Notes: generated by a model not told the origin, from the letters alone. Numbered from the stretch's first letter, positions 28,699-38,659 are shown. The stretch: 64,000 nt of DNA from Aliivibrio sp. EL58 (GCF_900312675.1 NZ_OMPC01000007.1:104014-168013); one strand, 5' to 3'. Numbers and translations: made by a program.

Positions 28699-28850
28699 TG
28701 TTAGATTTACCAACGTTAACCCATGAAGAGCAACAACAAGCGGTTGAAAAGATTCAAGAATTAATGCGTCAAGGCGTAAGCAGTGGTGAAGCAATTAAGA
28801 TGATCTCTGATCAAATCCGTGCTGAACTAGCAGAGAAAGCAAAAAAATAA
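28698..28850 (+). CDS. UPF0181 (YoaH-like) small protein, last gene of the vxr operon
   Basis: A 50-residue protein ([20 protein letters not shown] then [15 protein letters not shown]) closely following the UPF0181/YoaH pattern of a short helical protein. Its ATG overlaps the vxrC stop (TGATG), so it is translationally coupled. The vxr operon of V. cholerae also ends in small genes (vxrD/vxrE), of which this is probably one. Function is unknown. Confidence 0.85.
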   Translation: MLDLPTLTHEEQQQAVEKIQELMRQGVSSGEAIKMISDQIRAELAEKAKK

Positions 28851-28852
28851 TG

Positions 28853-28882
28853 ATAAGCCGAGATCATATGATCTCGGCTTAT
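28853..28882. terminator. Perfectly palindromic terminator
   Basis: A 30-base perfect palindrome (left arm ATAAGCCGAGATCAT) forms a long stem with almost no loop. It begins three bases after the stop codon of the UPF0181 gene. Only a weak T-tract follows. Confidence 0.75.
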
Positions 28883-29016
28883 CTTTGCGTTATCCATTCA
28901 AATTTCACCTACTTACCTCCCGTATATCATTAAAATCAATTAAAGCGTAAATTTACCTAAAGTTAGTTTTTATTAAGCCGATACTTTATTTAAGTATTTC
29001 TATTAGGTTTATAAAG

Positions 29017-30204
29017 ATGAAACAGTGGTTAAAAGTTAGTTTACTTTCTTGTGCAGTATTAACGTCAACTCAGTCACTCGCAACTAACTACAGTGTAGAT
29101 GGTCGTATTGATGCTATGGGTGGTGCAGGTACCGCCGCTGCTGATTATCTAACCGGTGTTTTTTATAACCCTGCATTGATTGCTATCTACAGCCGAAAAG
29201 ATGATGCAGGCTTACTATTGCCAAGCTTTGGTCTTCAGGTGATGGATCGTGGTGGTATGATTGATGATGTTGATCAAGTTCAAGGCGGTTTTGATAAAAT
29301 AGCAAAAGGAGATCCGTCAGGGGTTAATGATATTAATGCGGGCTTAAATAACTTAAGTGGAGATGCTTTAAGTTTTAATGGTGGCGGCGCTATTGCAGTT
29401 GCGATTCCCAATCGTTATTTATCTACAGCATTTTACGCTAAAGCTTCAATGGAAGGGATGACTTTACCTGATGTTAATGCATTAGGTTCAACAGCTGATC
29501 CAATTGCAATGGCTGACACTACAGCTGTTGGAACGGTTGCAATAGGTTTAATGGAGGCTGGTGTTGCATTTGCAGGCTACACTAACTTCTTAGGCCAAAA
29601 CATTACTATTGGCGTTACTCCTAAGATTCAAAGCTATTTAACTTATACTTATGTAGAAGCGATTAATAATTTTGATTTTAAAGATTATGATAAAAATAAA
29701 ACCTCAGATAATTCATTCAATGTTGATGTTGGTGCAGTGTGGTTTTATGGCCCATGGCGCTTTGCTGCTGCAGGTAAAAATCTAATAAAGAATGAGATTG
29801 AAACCGCAAAAGTTGATGTTAAATTTGCAGATAGTGTAAATGGTGGATTTCACGGTACTAAAAGTTATCAATACAACTATGAACTAACCCCAACATATAC
29901 AGCTGGTGTTGCCTTCATGATGAACTACTTCATCTTAACCGCTGATATGGATTTAAACGAGCAAGAGCGCTTTATTGGTTTAGACGATAATGTTCAAATG
30001 TTCAGGGCGGGTGCTGAAATCGATTTACTTTATCAAATTCAATTACGTGGTGGTTACAAGAAAGACTTAGCTGGCACTTACGATGATGCATTTACCGCAG
30101 GTATTGGTTTTTCCCCACTTAATATGTTCCATTTTGATTTAGCTGCCATCTATTCTGTTGATTCAACTTATGGTGTATCAGTAAATATGGCTTACGAATA
30201 CTAA
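29017..30204 (+). CDS. TraF-family (PF13729-like) outer-membrane protein
   Basis: A 395-residue protein with a signal peptide (to about STQSLA). The mature part starts NYSVDGRIDAMGGAGTAAADYLTGVFYNPALIA, the FadL/TraF-like outer-membrane signature. Alternating strands run to a C-terminal aromatic residue (NMAYEY). Family members are often called conjugal-transfer protein TraF, but no conjugation genes are near, so a barrel of unknown cargo is the safer reading. It is a single gene with a leader of about 130 bases after the vxr terminator. Confidence 0.75.
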   Translation: MKQWLKVSLLSCAVLTSTQSLATNYSVDGRIDAMGGAGTAAADYLTGVFYNPALIAIYSRKDDAGLLLPSFGLQVMDRGGMIDDVDQVQGGFDKIAKGDPSGVNDINAGLNNLSGDALSFNGGGAIAVAIPNRYLSTAFYAKASMEGMTLPDVNALGSTADPIAMADTTAVGTVAIGLMEAGVAFAGYTNFLGQNITIGVTPKIQSYLTYTYVEAINNFDFKDYDKNKTSDNSFNVDVGAVWFYGPWRFAAAGKNLIKNEIETAKVDVKFADSVNGGFHGTKSYQYNYELTPTYTAGVAFMMNYFILTADMDLNEQERFIGLDDNVQMFRAGAEIDLLYQIQLRGGYKKDLAGTYDDAFTAGIGFSPLNMFHFDLAAIYSVDSTYGVSVNMAYEY

Positions 30205-30281
30205 TTCAATTTGCCTTTTTAGTAGAAAAATAGGTAACCACTTGTAATAATAGGGTTACCTTACTTCAATAAGAAAAGATT

Positions 30282-30818
30282 ATGACTAAGAAAGCGAAAA
30301 TTGGCATTGTAACGGTAAGTGACCGTGCAAGCGTTGGTATCTATGAAGATATTTCAGGCCCTGCGATCATTGCAACGTTAAATGATTATCTTACGTCTGA
30401 ATGGGAACCTGAATACGTAGTTATCCCAGATGAGCAAGATGTCATCGAAAAAACACTGATTGAACTAACGGATGATAAAGGCTGTTGTTTAGTTGTTACT
30501 ACAGGTGGTACAGGCCCAGCTAAGCGTGACGTTACACCAGAAGCAACTGAAGCCGTGTGTGATCGTATGATGCCTGGTTTTGGTGAGCTAATGCGTGCTG
30601 AGTCATTAAAATTTGTCCCAACGGCCATCTTGTCACGACAAACTGCAGGTCTACGTAAAGACTCTTTAATTGTAAACCTACCGGGTAAACCAAAATCTAT
30701 TCGTGAATGTTTAGATGCTGTTTTCCCTGCGATTCCATATTGTATTGATCTAATGGAAGGGCCATTTCTTGAGTGCAATGAAGAAGTGATTAAACCATTT
30801 AGGCCTAAAGCAAAGTAA
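30282..30818 (+). CDS. mog: Molybdopterin adenylyltransferase
   Basis: A 178-residue MoaB/Mog-fold enzyme that adenylates molybdopterin before molybdate insertion. The family motifs are present: VSDRASVGIYEDISGPA, the VVTTGGTGPAKRDVTPEAT nucleotide loop, PGFGELMRAESLKFVPTAILSR, and LIVNLPGKPKSIRECLDAV. It matches Mog rather than MoaB by the PYCIDLMEGPFLE C-terminus. No other molybdenum-cofactor gene is adjacent; a terminator follows. Confidence 0.93.
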   Translation: MTKKAKIGIVTVSDRASVGIYEDISGPAIIATLNDYLTSEWEPEYVVIPDEQDVIEKTLIELTDDKGCCLVVTTGGTGPAKRDVTPEATEAVCDRMMPGFGELMRAESLKFVPTAILSRQTAGLRKDSLIVNLPGKPKSIRECLDAVFPAIPYCIDLMEGPFLECNEEVIKPFRPKAK

Positions 30819-30844
30819 TTATTTTTCTAAACAGTAATTTTATT

Positions 30845-30867
30845 AAACCAACATTTTTTGTTGGTTT
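30845..30867 (+). terminator. Intrinsic terminator after mog
   Basis: A stem AAACCAACA / TGTTGGTTT with a T-rich loop is followed by an eight-T run. Confidence 0.9.
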
Positions 30868-31142
30868 TTTTTCTTAATTTCAATCATCTATTTGCCTATT
30901 ATATTTTTAAGCTAATACTAAATACCTAGCATTGGATTGTTAATGATATTTTGACGGCGAATTATTGACTATTTAGTCAGGATCCCTGAATCCGTCTATC
31001 TTAATATTGTCGTTATTAGCGTTGGTTTCATATATAAATGATAACTTGATCACCTTGTTAACGAATGATTATCAAATTAAAGTAACTGTATATTATACTT
31101 TAAGTTATAATTCTATTAATTAGGATAAATGGCAAAAATACT
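30868..31142. other. AT-rich leader of the TonB receptor operon
   Basis: No gene is seen here. Short inverted repeats GACTATTTAGTC (30968-30979) and the GACGG...CCGTC pair (30953-30998) could be regulator sites or a small hairpin. No convincing Fur box or riboswitch was recognised. Confidence 0.35.
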
Positions 31143-33221
31143 ATGAGAATCAGAACTCTCTCTTTCTACACCTCTTTGGTCTTCGCTCCACCGGTTGCTT
31201 TCGCCTATGATCATGATCTTGAAGCGTTAATGTCAATGAGCTTAGAAGACCTATCTATGTTAGAGGTGAGTGTAACTAGCGCCTCAAAGAGAGAGCAGCA
31301 TATTTCTGAAATTCCCGCAGCCATTTATGTTATTTCAAATGAACGAATTGTGCGTTCTGGCGCAAAAACAATAGCAGATGCTCTATCTCTTGCTCCAGGT
31401 ATCGAAGTTAGTCAATTTAATGAGTCTAACGACTTTGTATCTTCTCGCGGCTTTCATGATGGCTTATTTAATAAAATGCTCGTGATGATAGATGGCCGGA
31501 GTGTATTTAGCCCAATGTATGGTGGTGCATTCTGGGAAAACATCGACTACATTCTTGCCGATATCGAACGAATTGAGATTATTAGAGGCCCAGCAGGAAC
31601 GATTTGGGGTGGTAATGCGGTTAATGGTGTTATTAATATCATCACAAAATCGACTAAAGAGACGTTAGGCACTTATGGCCAAATCGCGTATGGGCAAAAT
31701 GGCTATAGAGAAGCTTCTGTACGTCATGGATTGCAGTTTAATGATAACACCACAGCAAGAGCCTTTTATAAAGCTAAAGATACTTTTAGCGTAATTGATA
31801 AGTTTCAGAGTCAATATGAAAGTGACAAAGTAAATACGATTTCAATACAAACCGCCGGAGTAAAATTTGATATCGAAGATGGTAATTCATCTTGGATGCT
31901 AGCTTTTGGCGGAGAAAAGTCAGAACAATATTATGATTGGTATACTGTTGATATGAGTGATCTTAATAGGCAGTATGACGATAGTTACAAAAGCGTTGAT
32001 AGCTCTTCACTTTACGGGCAAGTTAATCACACAATCGAATTAGCTAATTCTCAATGGCAAACTAATTTATGGTATTGGCAAGACAAAGATAACTCTCCCG
32101 ATGCTCACGGAGAATTCAATACGATTGATTTAGATTCAGTTTATACCTTCCAGTATGGTTCTGATGTAACGATCTTACTTGGTGGTGGTTTAAGGCACAT
32201 CAATATTAAATTACAAGATTCAAGTAATTATGATGTGAGTCATGTTGATATATATAATCGTTACTCAAGCGATCCTATATCAAGCGATACAACCAGTAAT
32301 TTCTATGCTCAAATTGACTATAATTTTACTGAACAATTTATGATTCAAGTTGGTGCAAAAGCCGAATACTTTACGCTTAATGATTCTTTTGAGGTTTCCC
32401 CACAGATACGAGGTTTGTATTCGATCTCTGGTAGTCAAAAAATATGGTTTGGTGTAGGCCGGGCAGTGGTAACCCCTTCTTATTTTGAGCAAAAATCTAC
32501 TTATACAAACTATTATAGTTATGTTTATGAAAACAATTTTTATGATGGTGTTGCCGCTTATTTACCATCTACAAGTCTAGATAATGAGAGTGTTATAACC
32601 ATTGATGCTGGCTATCGCTTTGAAGGTACTAACGTCAATATGGATTTAACCGCATATTCAAGTTCGTATAACAATGTTCGTGGTCACGACTATATAGGGT
32701 ACCTTAATGATGGGATTGGTAATTATTATGATCTCTATGAATTTAACGATGATTACGAAGCTCAAACTTATGGTGCAGAGGTGGCTATCGAATGGAATAT
32801 CAATTCTTCGCTAAAAAATTATACCAGCTACAGCTATCTTTCATTTTCACAAGATAGAGTACAAGGTGATTCAAATGCTTCAGGCTCTGATGATTACTTC
32901 GAGATAAATCATCAAAATATGCTTTCAAATCAACTCTTGTGGCAAGTGACAAATACACTTCAGTGGGACTTTGTTGTTAACTATAAAGATATCGACTATA
33001 CAAGTGATAGTAACCAATATGTGTATGATGTAGATAATTTAATATCTTTAGATACTCGTATTGGTTGGAAAAAACATGAAAATGCCCCTCTTGTTGAAGT
33101 GATAGTCAAAAATATTGGAATGTCGAGTAAGTGCGAATTAAATATTAATACTCGCTACGAGAGTTGTAATGCATATGAAACCGAGCAATCTATCTACGGT
33201 AGGGTTTCTTATGAGTTTTAA
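31143..33221 (+). CDS. TonB-dependent outer-membrane receptor
   Basis: A 692-residue receptor with a signal peptide (to about VAFA). A plug domain spans about 45-160 (SEIPAAIYVISNERIVRSGAKTIADALSLAPGIEV, IEIIRGPAGTIWGGNAVNGVINIITKS), followed by a 22-strand-type barrel ending in YGRVSYEF. Such receptors import iron complexes or other ligands. The genes for a YfiR-like protein and a diguanylate cyclase overlap downstream, so the receptor may feed a signalling circuit and not only transport. The ligand is unknown, and no Fur site was recognised upstream. Confidence 0.88.
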   Translation: MRIRTLSFYTSLVFAPPVAFAYDHDLEALMSMSLEDLSMLEVSVTSASKREQHISEIPAAIYVISNERIVRSGAKTIADALSLAPGIEVSQFNESNDFVSSRGFHDGLFNKMLVMIDGRSVFSPMYGGAFWENIDYILADIERIEIIRGPAGTIWGGNAVNGVINIITKSTKETLGTYGQIAYGQNGYREASVRHGLQFNDNTTARAFYKAKDTFSVIDKFQSQYESDKVNTISIQTAGVKFDIEDGNSSWMLAFGGEKSEQYYDWYTVDMSDLNRQYDDSYKSVDSSSLYGQVNHTIELANSQWQTNLWYWQDKDNSPDAHGEFNTIDLDSVYTFQYGSDVTILLGGGLRHINIKLQDSSNYDVSHVDIYNRYSSDPISSDTTSNFYAQIDYNFTEQFMIQVGAKAEYFTLNDSFEVSPQIRGLYSISGSQKIWFGVGRAVVTPSYFEQKSTYTNYYSYVYENNFYDGVAAYLPSTSLDNESVITIDAGYRFEGTNVNMDLTAYSSSYNNVRGHDYIGYLNDGIGNYYDLYEFNDDYEAQTYGAEVAIEWNINSSLKNYTSYSYLSFSQDRVQGDSNASGSDDYFEINHQNMLSNQLLWQVTNTLQWDFVVNYKDIDYTSDSNQYVYDVDNLISLDTRIGWKKHENAPLVEVIVKNIGMSSKCELNINTRYESCNAYETEQSIYGRVSYEF

Positions 33222-33741
33222 GCGACCAAAGTTATTTAATTCCATTTTATTCTTTTTTATCGGCTCTTGTTTGTCTGCTCAGGCTCAAGCTGCTTATCAA
33301 GCTCACCAGATTGAAGCTGTTTATATTTATAGAATTGCAAACTTTATACAGTGGGCTGAGAAAGAGCCTAAAACACCACTGATATTTTGTGGTGATAGGT
33401 TTGATCCTGTCGTTCAAACCTTAATTAAAATATCGACAGATAAACATATTCAGGGCCGTGGTATTGAAGTTGATACGAATAATCATCTGACTACTCAAGC
33501 ATGCGATATCTATATTGCTAATCAAAATACTCAATCGAGTGATTTGCAAGCAATGGGTGAAAACACGCTTACCATTAGCGGTAAACAAAACTTCACTCGA
33601 GAGTTTGGAATGATTGAATTAAGAAAAGTTGATGGAAAAGTAAAACCAATCATTAATCTAGATAATCTTGCTAATTCTTCTTTTAAGATTAGTTCACAGT
33701 TACTTCGTGTCTCTGTTATAGAGGGAGGGAATAACAAATGA
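33211..33741 (+). CDS. YfiR-family periplasmic regulator
   Basis: A 176-residue exported protein with a signal peptide ending SAQAQA and the DUF4154/YfiR pattern (AVYIYRIANFIQWAEKE, IFCGDRFDPV, FGMIELRKVDGKVKPIINLDNLANSSFKISSQLLRV). In Pseudomonas, YfiR represses the diguanylate cyclase YfiN in the periplasm. The ATG at 33211, with AGGG six bases before, lies inside the receptor gene's last codons (11-base overlap). Its own stop overlaps the cyclase ATG. That gene order supports a repressor-cyclase pair. Confidence 0.85.
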   Translation: MSFKRPKLFNSILFFFIGSCLSAQAQAAYQAHQIEAVYIYRIANFIQWAEKEPKTPLIFCGDRFDPVVQTLIKISTDKHIQGRGIEVDTNNHLTTQACDIYIANQNTQSSDLQAMGENTLTISGKQNFTREFGMIELRKVDGKVKPIINLDNLANSSFKISSQLLRVSVIEGGNNK

Positions 33742-35705
33742 AATGGATAGAAAAAGCCTCTTTACGACAACGCTTAGCGGTACCTCTTATTGTTTTCATT
33801 TTTAGCTTGTTTGTGATTTTTCAAGGTTATAATTATTTCAGTACGTATCAGCTACAGAAAACAAATTTAATCGATAGAATCAAAGTATTATCAAATGGGG
33901 TAAGCGTAAACCTACAAGCCGCTTTACTCTTTGATGATGAAATAACGGCATCTGAAGTGCTTCATGCATTCAGTGCTGATGGTGATATTTTACAAGCATT
34001 ATTATTAAAGACTGACGGTTCTTTATTTGCAGAATATCGAAAAGATGGATTAGTTGCGTTGGCGCCTAATTTACAACTGCAATCTGAAATAATAGAGAAA
34101 GGTTATGCATTAGGTGATCATGCTATTTATATTCTTATTCCTATTAAAATGGGGAATGAGAAAATAGCTAAAATACGATTGATTGTTTCTAAACAAGGCT
34201 TAGATGATACAAGAAAGGCAGCCATACAAGTGGCGTTTACCTTATTTGGTTTAATTATTATTTTTAGTTATCTTTTTATCTCCAAGATCCAGCAATGGGT
34301 AATAACACCGGTTGTTAGTTTGAATGAAGCAATGCAAGGGATTATTCTTCATGGTGAGTTCGATCAAAGACCTAATGTTACAACAAAAGATGAATTAGGT
34401 GATCTTACATTATCGTTCAATAAAATGGCAGATAAATTGGAAGAGCGTCAGAAGCAACTTAACTTTGTTCTTGATAAGGTAGAGCAAGAGCGAGATTTTG
34501 GTGAGCAAATCATCACAGCAGTTCAACATGGTTTGTTTGCGGTAGACAAAAAGAATGGCCAAATTCTATTATCTAATGATGCTTCAAAAACACTATTTCC
34601 AGGAAAGTTAGATGATGATTATAGTGATGTATTCATACTTGATATCATTAATGCTGTTGAAACTGAAAAGCTTAAAACTATCATCACTTCATGTGAAGAA
34701 GTGGATGATTTGTTGCTCCAAACTGTAGACGAATCTACGTTACAGATAACGACCCGTGTACTATCAAATAAAGAACAGTTACTGTTTTCGATTGTTGATG
34801 TAACCGAGGCAATCAAAAGTCGAACTCAACAGAAACTAGCAGCGAATGTATTTAGAAATAGCCAAGATGGTGTATTAATATTTGATAATTCAGGCAACTT
34901 AACACTAATGAATCCAGCATTTACTGATATGTTTGGTTATGAGATGAATGATTTAAGCGCTCTATCTATGGCTGAGCTGTTTGATGGACATCACTTTACA
35001 ACGTCAACCAATTTGATTACTGAATCAATTGATCATTTTGGTCAATGGCACGGTGAGGTCTTAGAGCATGATAATGAGGGGAACGAATTACCTTTATATA
35101 TTAAGGCAAGTAAAATAAAAGATGACGAGAAAAATACTCAAAGTAGTTATATTTTTATTTTTAGTGACTTAAGTGACGCGAAAGAAAGGGACCGTTTATA
35201 TTATCTTGCACATCACGATACATTGACGGGGTTACCTAATCGTTCTAAATTTCACAAGAGCGTTCATAAAACACTTAAAAAACATGAGTATTCAATAGGT
35301 GAGTTTGGTTTATGTTACTTAGACCTTGATGGCTTTAAATCTATTAATGATACTTATGGCCATGATGCAGGTGATGAAGTATTAAGAGTTGTTGCTAAAC
35401 GATTAGAAAACGCAGTTCGAAAAGGGGACCTTGCTTGTCGATTAGCAGGCGATGAGTTTGTCCTTTTCATTGATCCAGTTCAGAACAAGAATCAATTAGC
35501 AGAATTGTCCCATCGTGTAATCGAATCGATTCAACAACCTATTACATATCAAGGTAAGATACTTCGTGTTGGAGCTAGTATTGGTATCACAATATCTCGT
35601 TATAGCGATGGAAAAGATGTTGATTACTTACTGAAAGAATCAGATAAAGCGATGTATGAAGCAAAGTTATCAGGTAAGGGAAAGTACATTTTTTATGAGC
35701 TGTGA
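33738..35705 (+). CDS. Membrane diguanylate cyclase (YfiN-like, with HAMP, PAS, GGDEF)
   Basis: A 655-residue c-di-GMP synthase. Membrane helices at about 15-33 and 172-190 flank a periplasmic sensor region. A HAMP domain (about 190-245), a coiled linker, a PAS domain (about 365-490) and a GGDEF domain (about 500-655) follow. The active-site motif is AGDEF (570-574), an accepted active variant, and an I-site RKGD (561-564) stands five residues before it. There is no EAL domain. It overlaps the YfiR gene by ATGA. Likely role: c-di-GMP production when the periplasmic partner releases it. Confidence 0.9.
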   Translation: MKWIEKASLRQRLAVPLIVFIFSLFVIFQGYNYFSTYQLQKTNLIDRIKVLSNGVSVNLQAALLFDDEITASEVLHAFSADGDILQALLLKTDGSLFAEYRKDGLVALAPNLQLQSEIIEKGYALGDHAIYILIPIKMGNEKIAKIRLIVSKQGLDDTRKAAIQVAFTLFGLIIIFSYLFISKIQQWVITPVVSLNEAMQGIILHGEFDQRPNVTTKDELGDLTLSFNKMADKLEERQKQLNFVLDKVEQERDFGEQIITAVQHGLFAVDKKNGQILLSNDASKTLFPGKLDDDYSDVFILDIINAVETEKLKTIITSCEEVDDLLLQTVDESTLQITTRVLSNKEQLLFSIVDVTEAIKSRTQQKLAANVFRNSQDGVLIFDNSGNLTLMNPAFTDMFGYEMNDLSALSMAELFDGHHFTTSTNLITESIDHFGQWHGEVLEHDNEGNELPLYIKASKIKDDEKNTQSSYIFIFSDLSDAKERDRLYYLAHHDTLTGLPNRSKFHKSVHKTLKKHEYSIGEFGLCYLDLDGFKSINDTYGHDAGDEVLRVVAKRLENAVRKGDLACRLAGDEFVLFIDPVQNKNQLAELSHRVIESIQQPITYQGKILRVGASIGITISRYSDGKDVDYLLKESDKAMYEAKLSGKGKYIFYEL

Positions 35706-35802
35706 CAAATTATTTACAAATTTGATATAAATCTATTTACCTTATTAAAATTGATGTTATATTACGCACGTTGATTACTTTTAGACAAAATAGGATAGGT
35801 TA

Positions 35803-35883
35803 ATGGAAGTTTTATTATTAGTTGCATTCGTTATTGCTGGTGCAATTATGGTAAAAAAAGAAAAAGCTGAACAAGCAAAATAA
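35803..35883 (+). CDS. 26-residue small membrane protein
   Basis: A short frame encodes a hydrophobic helix (EVLLLVAFVIAGAIMV) followed by a charged tail (KKEKAEQAK). A strong AGGATAGG ribosome-binding site stands just before the ATG, and TATATT at about 35757 could be its -10. A terminator follows. It is isolated between the cyclase and patZ-like genes. The combination of signal, helix and terminator makes it likely to be a real small protein, but I know no family for it. Confidence 0.6.
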   Translation: MEVLLLVAFVIAGAIMVKKEKAEQAK

Positions 35884-35921
35884 TATAGATATCCCTTTTA
35901 AAAACAATTTTATATCTATAG

Positions 35922-35954
35922 AAACCAAGATAATCGCTATGACTATCTTGGTTT
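35922..35954. terminator. Bidirectional terminator
   Basis: An 11-bp stem AAACCAAGATA / TATCTTGGTTT precedes an eight-T run. It can end both the small membrane-protein gene and the minus-strand acetyltransferase gene. Confidence 0.88.
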
Positions 35955-35968
35955 TTTTTGTCTTTAAA

Positions 35969-38659
35969 TCAACAGTCTTTATTTAAGTCTAAACTCATCT
36001 CTACAATACCATCTGACATTTGAATATCCACAGTAAAACCAAAATGCTGTGCTAACCCAATCATGCCTCGGTTAGATGGCATAGTCATACCATTCATCAC
36101 TTTAATCCCTTGTGATTGACAATATCGAATAATTTTATCCATTAGTATTTTGCCTAAACCTAATCCCTTAAGGTCTGAACGTACTAATACGGCAAATTCG
36201 GTATTAATATTGTGCGGATCAGATAGAGCACGAACGACAGCGAGTATGACTTCTTGATTCTCTATTTGTTTAGTCGCAACAAAGGCCATTTCACGGTCAT
36301 AATCAATTTGTGTAAAGTTAGCTAAAGCTTCGTGGTTAAATTCACCAATCTCAGAAAAAAAACGTTTATATAAATCTTCGTGCGAAACTTGAGAGATAAA
36401 TTCAGCATGTTTCGGCTCATCTTCAGGAAGAATTGGGCGAAGTAAAACAGAGCTCTGATCTTTTAATTGGGCAAACTCTTCTAATTCATTTGGGTAAGGT
36501 CGAATAGCTAAACGTTTATGAATATCACCTGCAAAATGTTGCACCTTCATTGATGAATCGATGATAGTGAGATCGACTCCTGATATGAGTAAAGGATGAA
36601 TATCAAGCTCAATTATTTCAGGGCAATCTAGTACCATCTGAGAAAGTCGAACCAGAAACGCACTCAAGTCAAATAGACTCATTTTAGTCGGTGAATTTCG
36701 GTGTTGGATGATGTTTTCTTTGATGGCGTATTTAATGAGGTTTTCAGCTAAAGCCATGTTAAGTGGTGGCAGTGCTACAGCGGCGTTATTATTGAGATCC
36801 CACTCAGATCCGCCTTCGCCAAGTAAGATCACCGGTCCAAAGATGGGATCTTGACAGACTTTTACTCTTAACTCTTGAGATCCTGCTCTTTGCGCCATTT
36901 TTTGTACACTTAATCCTGAAATTCGTGCAGAAGGATAACTTACAGAAACCCGATCAATGATCGATTGCGCCGCAGTAATTACTTCTTCTTTAGTGTTTAA
37001 ATTTAACATCACACCTTGAACATCTGATTTATGAGGGATGTCAGGGGAGCGAAGTTTCACCGCAACAGGGTAACCAATACTCTCAGCAATATAACCAGTT
37101 TCTACGGGCTCTTCAGTTATCCAGGTGTCTACCGTTTTGAACCCATAACAAGAATAAAGAGCTTGAGTTTCATGCGTATCAAGATCGACAAGCTCATGAG
37201 ACACACAATCATCGAGCCATTCTCTTGCCATTTTTGCATCGTGTTTATTGATATGCCCTGATGATACTGGGGTTTCAATTAAGAGCTTCTGATTTCGATG
37301 GTATTCAACAAGATGTAGAAATGCGGAAACAGAGCTTTCTGGTGTGCGATAGGTTGGAATTCCAGCTTGTGTAAATCGTAAACGAGCTTCCTTAGATGAG
37401 GTTTCTCCTGACCAATTGGTAAGAATAGTAAATTTAGCTTTGCGTTTGTGGTTATTAATTAATTCAACCAATTTAGAAGCGGTTTGTGTAGCATTAGATA
37501 TTGCAGAGGGACTGTGCATGATCAAAATGGCATCGCAATCATCACTGTCTAGCAGAGCATTCACGGTATCGCAGTATCTTTTCTCGTTTGCATCGCCACC
37601 AATATCAATAGGGTTTGAGTGTGACCAGTTATGTGGCAGGTGTTGATTAAGGTTTTGAATCAATGATTCACTCAATTGGGCGAGTTTTCCACCTTGTTGC
37701 ATTAAACTGTCAACCGCCATAATGGCAGGTCCGCCACCATTGGTGACAATCGCCAATCGATTTCCACGAAATGGAATAGGGTGTGCAAGGGTTTCTACAG
37801 CAGCAAATAATTCATGGGTATTAGACACTCGTAACATACCAGCTCGTCTAATAGCTGAGTCATAAACCGCATCTAGACTTATCTCGCCATTGGTATGAAG
37901 CTGTGCCGCTTTACTGCCGGCAACAGAACGACCACTTTTGACAACCAAAATACGTCTATTACGCGCAGCAGCACGGGCAGCAGACATAAATCGTCGCGCG
38001 TCTTTGATAGAATCAATATAAAGTAATATAGCGTCGGTTTTAGAATCGGTACATAAAGCATCTAAAAGCTCACTGAAATCGATATCAATGCCATCACCTA
38101 AAGAGACAAAAGCAGAAAATCCAATCTCCTTCTCTTTCGCCCAATCTAATATTGTTGTGCAAACAGCCGCGGATTGAGAAATAAAAGCGATGTTTCCTTT
38201 ATTGGCATTAATTGGTGAAAAAGAGGCATTAAGATTCACCCAAGGAAGAATAATCCCAAGGCTGTTTGGTCCTAGAATTCGCATTTTGTATTGAGAGGCA
38301 ATTCGAGCGGCCTCATAAGGGAGAGGCTCTCCAATACCACTGCAATGTAAATGCATATCTGAAGAGAGAATGATTACAAGTTTGACGCCTTTTTTCCCCA
38401 GATCTTCTAATATATTAATATTTTCTCTAGCAGGGGTACATAAAATGGCGAAATCTGGAGTGATAGGAAGGGAGGGAATATCATGATAAGCAAGGATCCC
38501 ACAGACTGAGTTGTATGTAGGATGTACTGGCATTATTGGACCGTCAAACTCACCATCAAGTAGATTTCGCATGACAATATGACCGGCACGATCAGAGTGT
38601 ATTGATGCACCAATAACCGCAATAGAACGTGGTCGAAAAAGCGTTTTTAAATCAGACAT
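35969..38659 (-). CDS. PatZ-type protein lysine acetyltransferase (acyl-CoA synthetase-like/GNAT)
   Basis: An 896-residue fusion. It has a CoA-binding domain (about 1-135), a succinyl-CoA-ligase-like domain (about 150-450, with SGRSVAGSKAAQLHTNGE), an ATP-grasp domain (about 490-720, with PVAVKLRSPDIPHKSDVQGV) and a C-terminal GNAT acetyltransferase domain (about 735-890). This is the layout of Pat/YfiQ (PatZ), which acetylates and silences acetyl-CoA synthetase and other enzymes. The fused ligase part is usually catalytically dead and regulatory. It is a single gene, divergent from the SPOR lipoprotein gene. Confidence 0.88.
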   Translation of the reverse strand: MSDLKTLFRPRSIAVIGASIHSDRAGHIVMRNLLDGEFDGPIMPVHPTYNSVCGILAYHDIPSLPITPDFAILCTPARENINILEDLGKKGVKLVIILSSDMHLHCSGIGEPLPYEAARIASQYKMRILGPNSLGIILPWVNLNASFSPINANKGNIAFISQSAAVCTTILDWAKEKEIGFSAFVSLGDGIDIDFSELLDALCTDSKTDAILLYIDSIKDARRFMSAARAAARNRRILVVKSGRSVAGSKAAQLHTNGEISLDAVYDSAIRRAGMLRVSNTHELFAAVETLAHPIPFRGNRLAIVTNGGGPAIMAVDSLMQQGGKLAQLSESLIQNLNQHLPHNWSHSNPIDIGGDANEKRYCDTVNALLDSDDCDAILIMHSPSAISNATQTASKLVELINNHKRKAKFTILTNWSGETSSKEARLRFTQAGIPTYRTPESSVSAFLHLVEYHRNQKLLIETPVSSGHINKHDAKMAREWLDDCVSHELVDLDTHETQALYSCYGFKTVDTWITEEPVETGYIAESIGYPVAVKLRSPDIPHKSDVQGVMLNLNTKEEVITAAQSIIDRVSVSYPSARISGLSVQKMAQRAGSQELRVKVCQDPIFGPVILLGEGGSEWDLNNNAAVALPPLNMALAENLIKYAIKENIIQHRNSPTKMSLFDLSAFLVRLSQMVLDCPEIIELDIHPLLISGVDLTIIDSSMKVQHFAGDIHKRLAIRPYPNELEEFAQLKDQSSVLLRPILPEDEPKHAEFISQVSHEDLYKRFFSEIGEFNHEALANFTQIDYDREMAFVATKQIENQEVILAVVRALSDPHNINTEFAVLVRSDLKGLGLGKILMDKIIRYCQSQGIKVMNGMTMPSNRGMIGLAQHFGFTVDIQMSDGIVEMSLDLNKDC

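Noticed and set aside
29017..30204. Conjugation role for the TraF-family gene
   Set aside because: The family label comes from a plasmid protein, but the sequence looks like an outer-membrane barrel and no other transfer gene is present.
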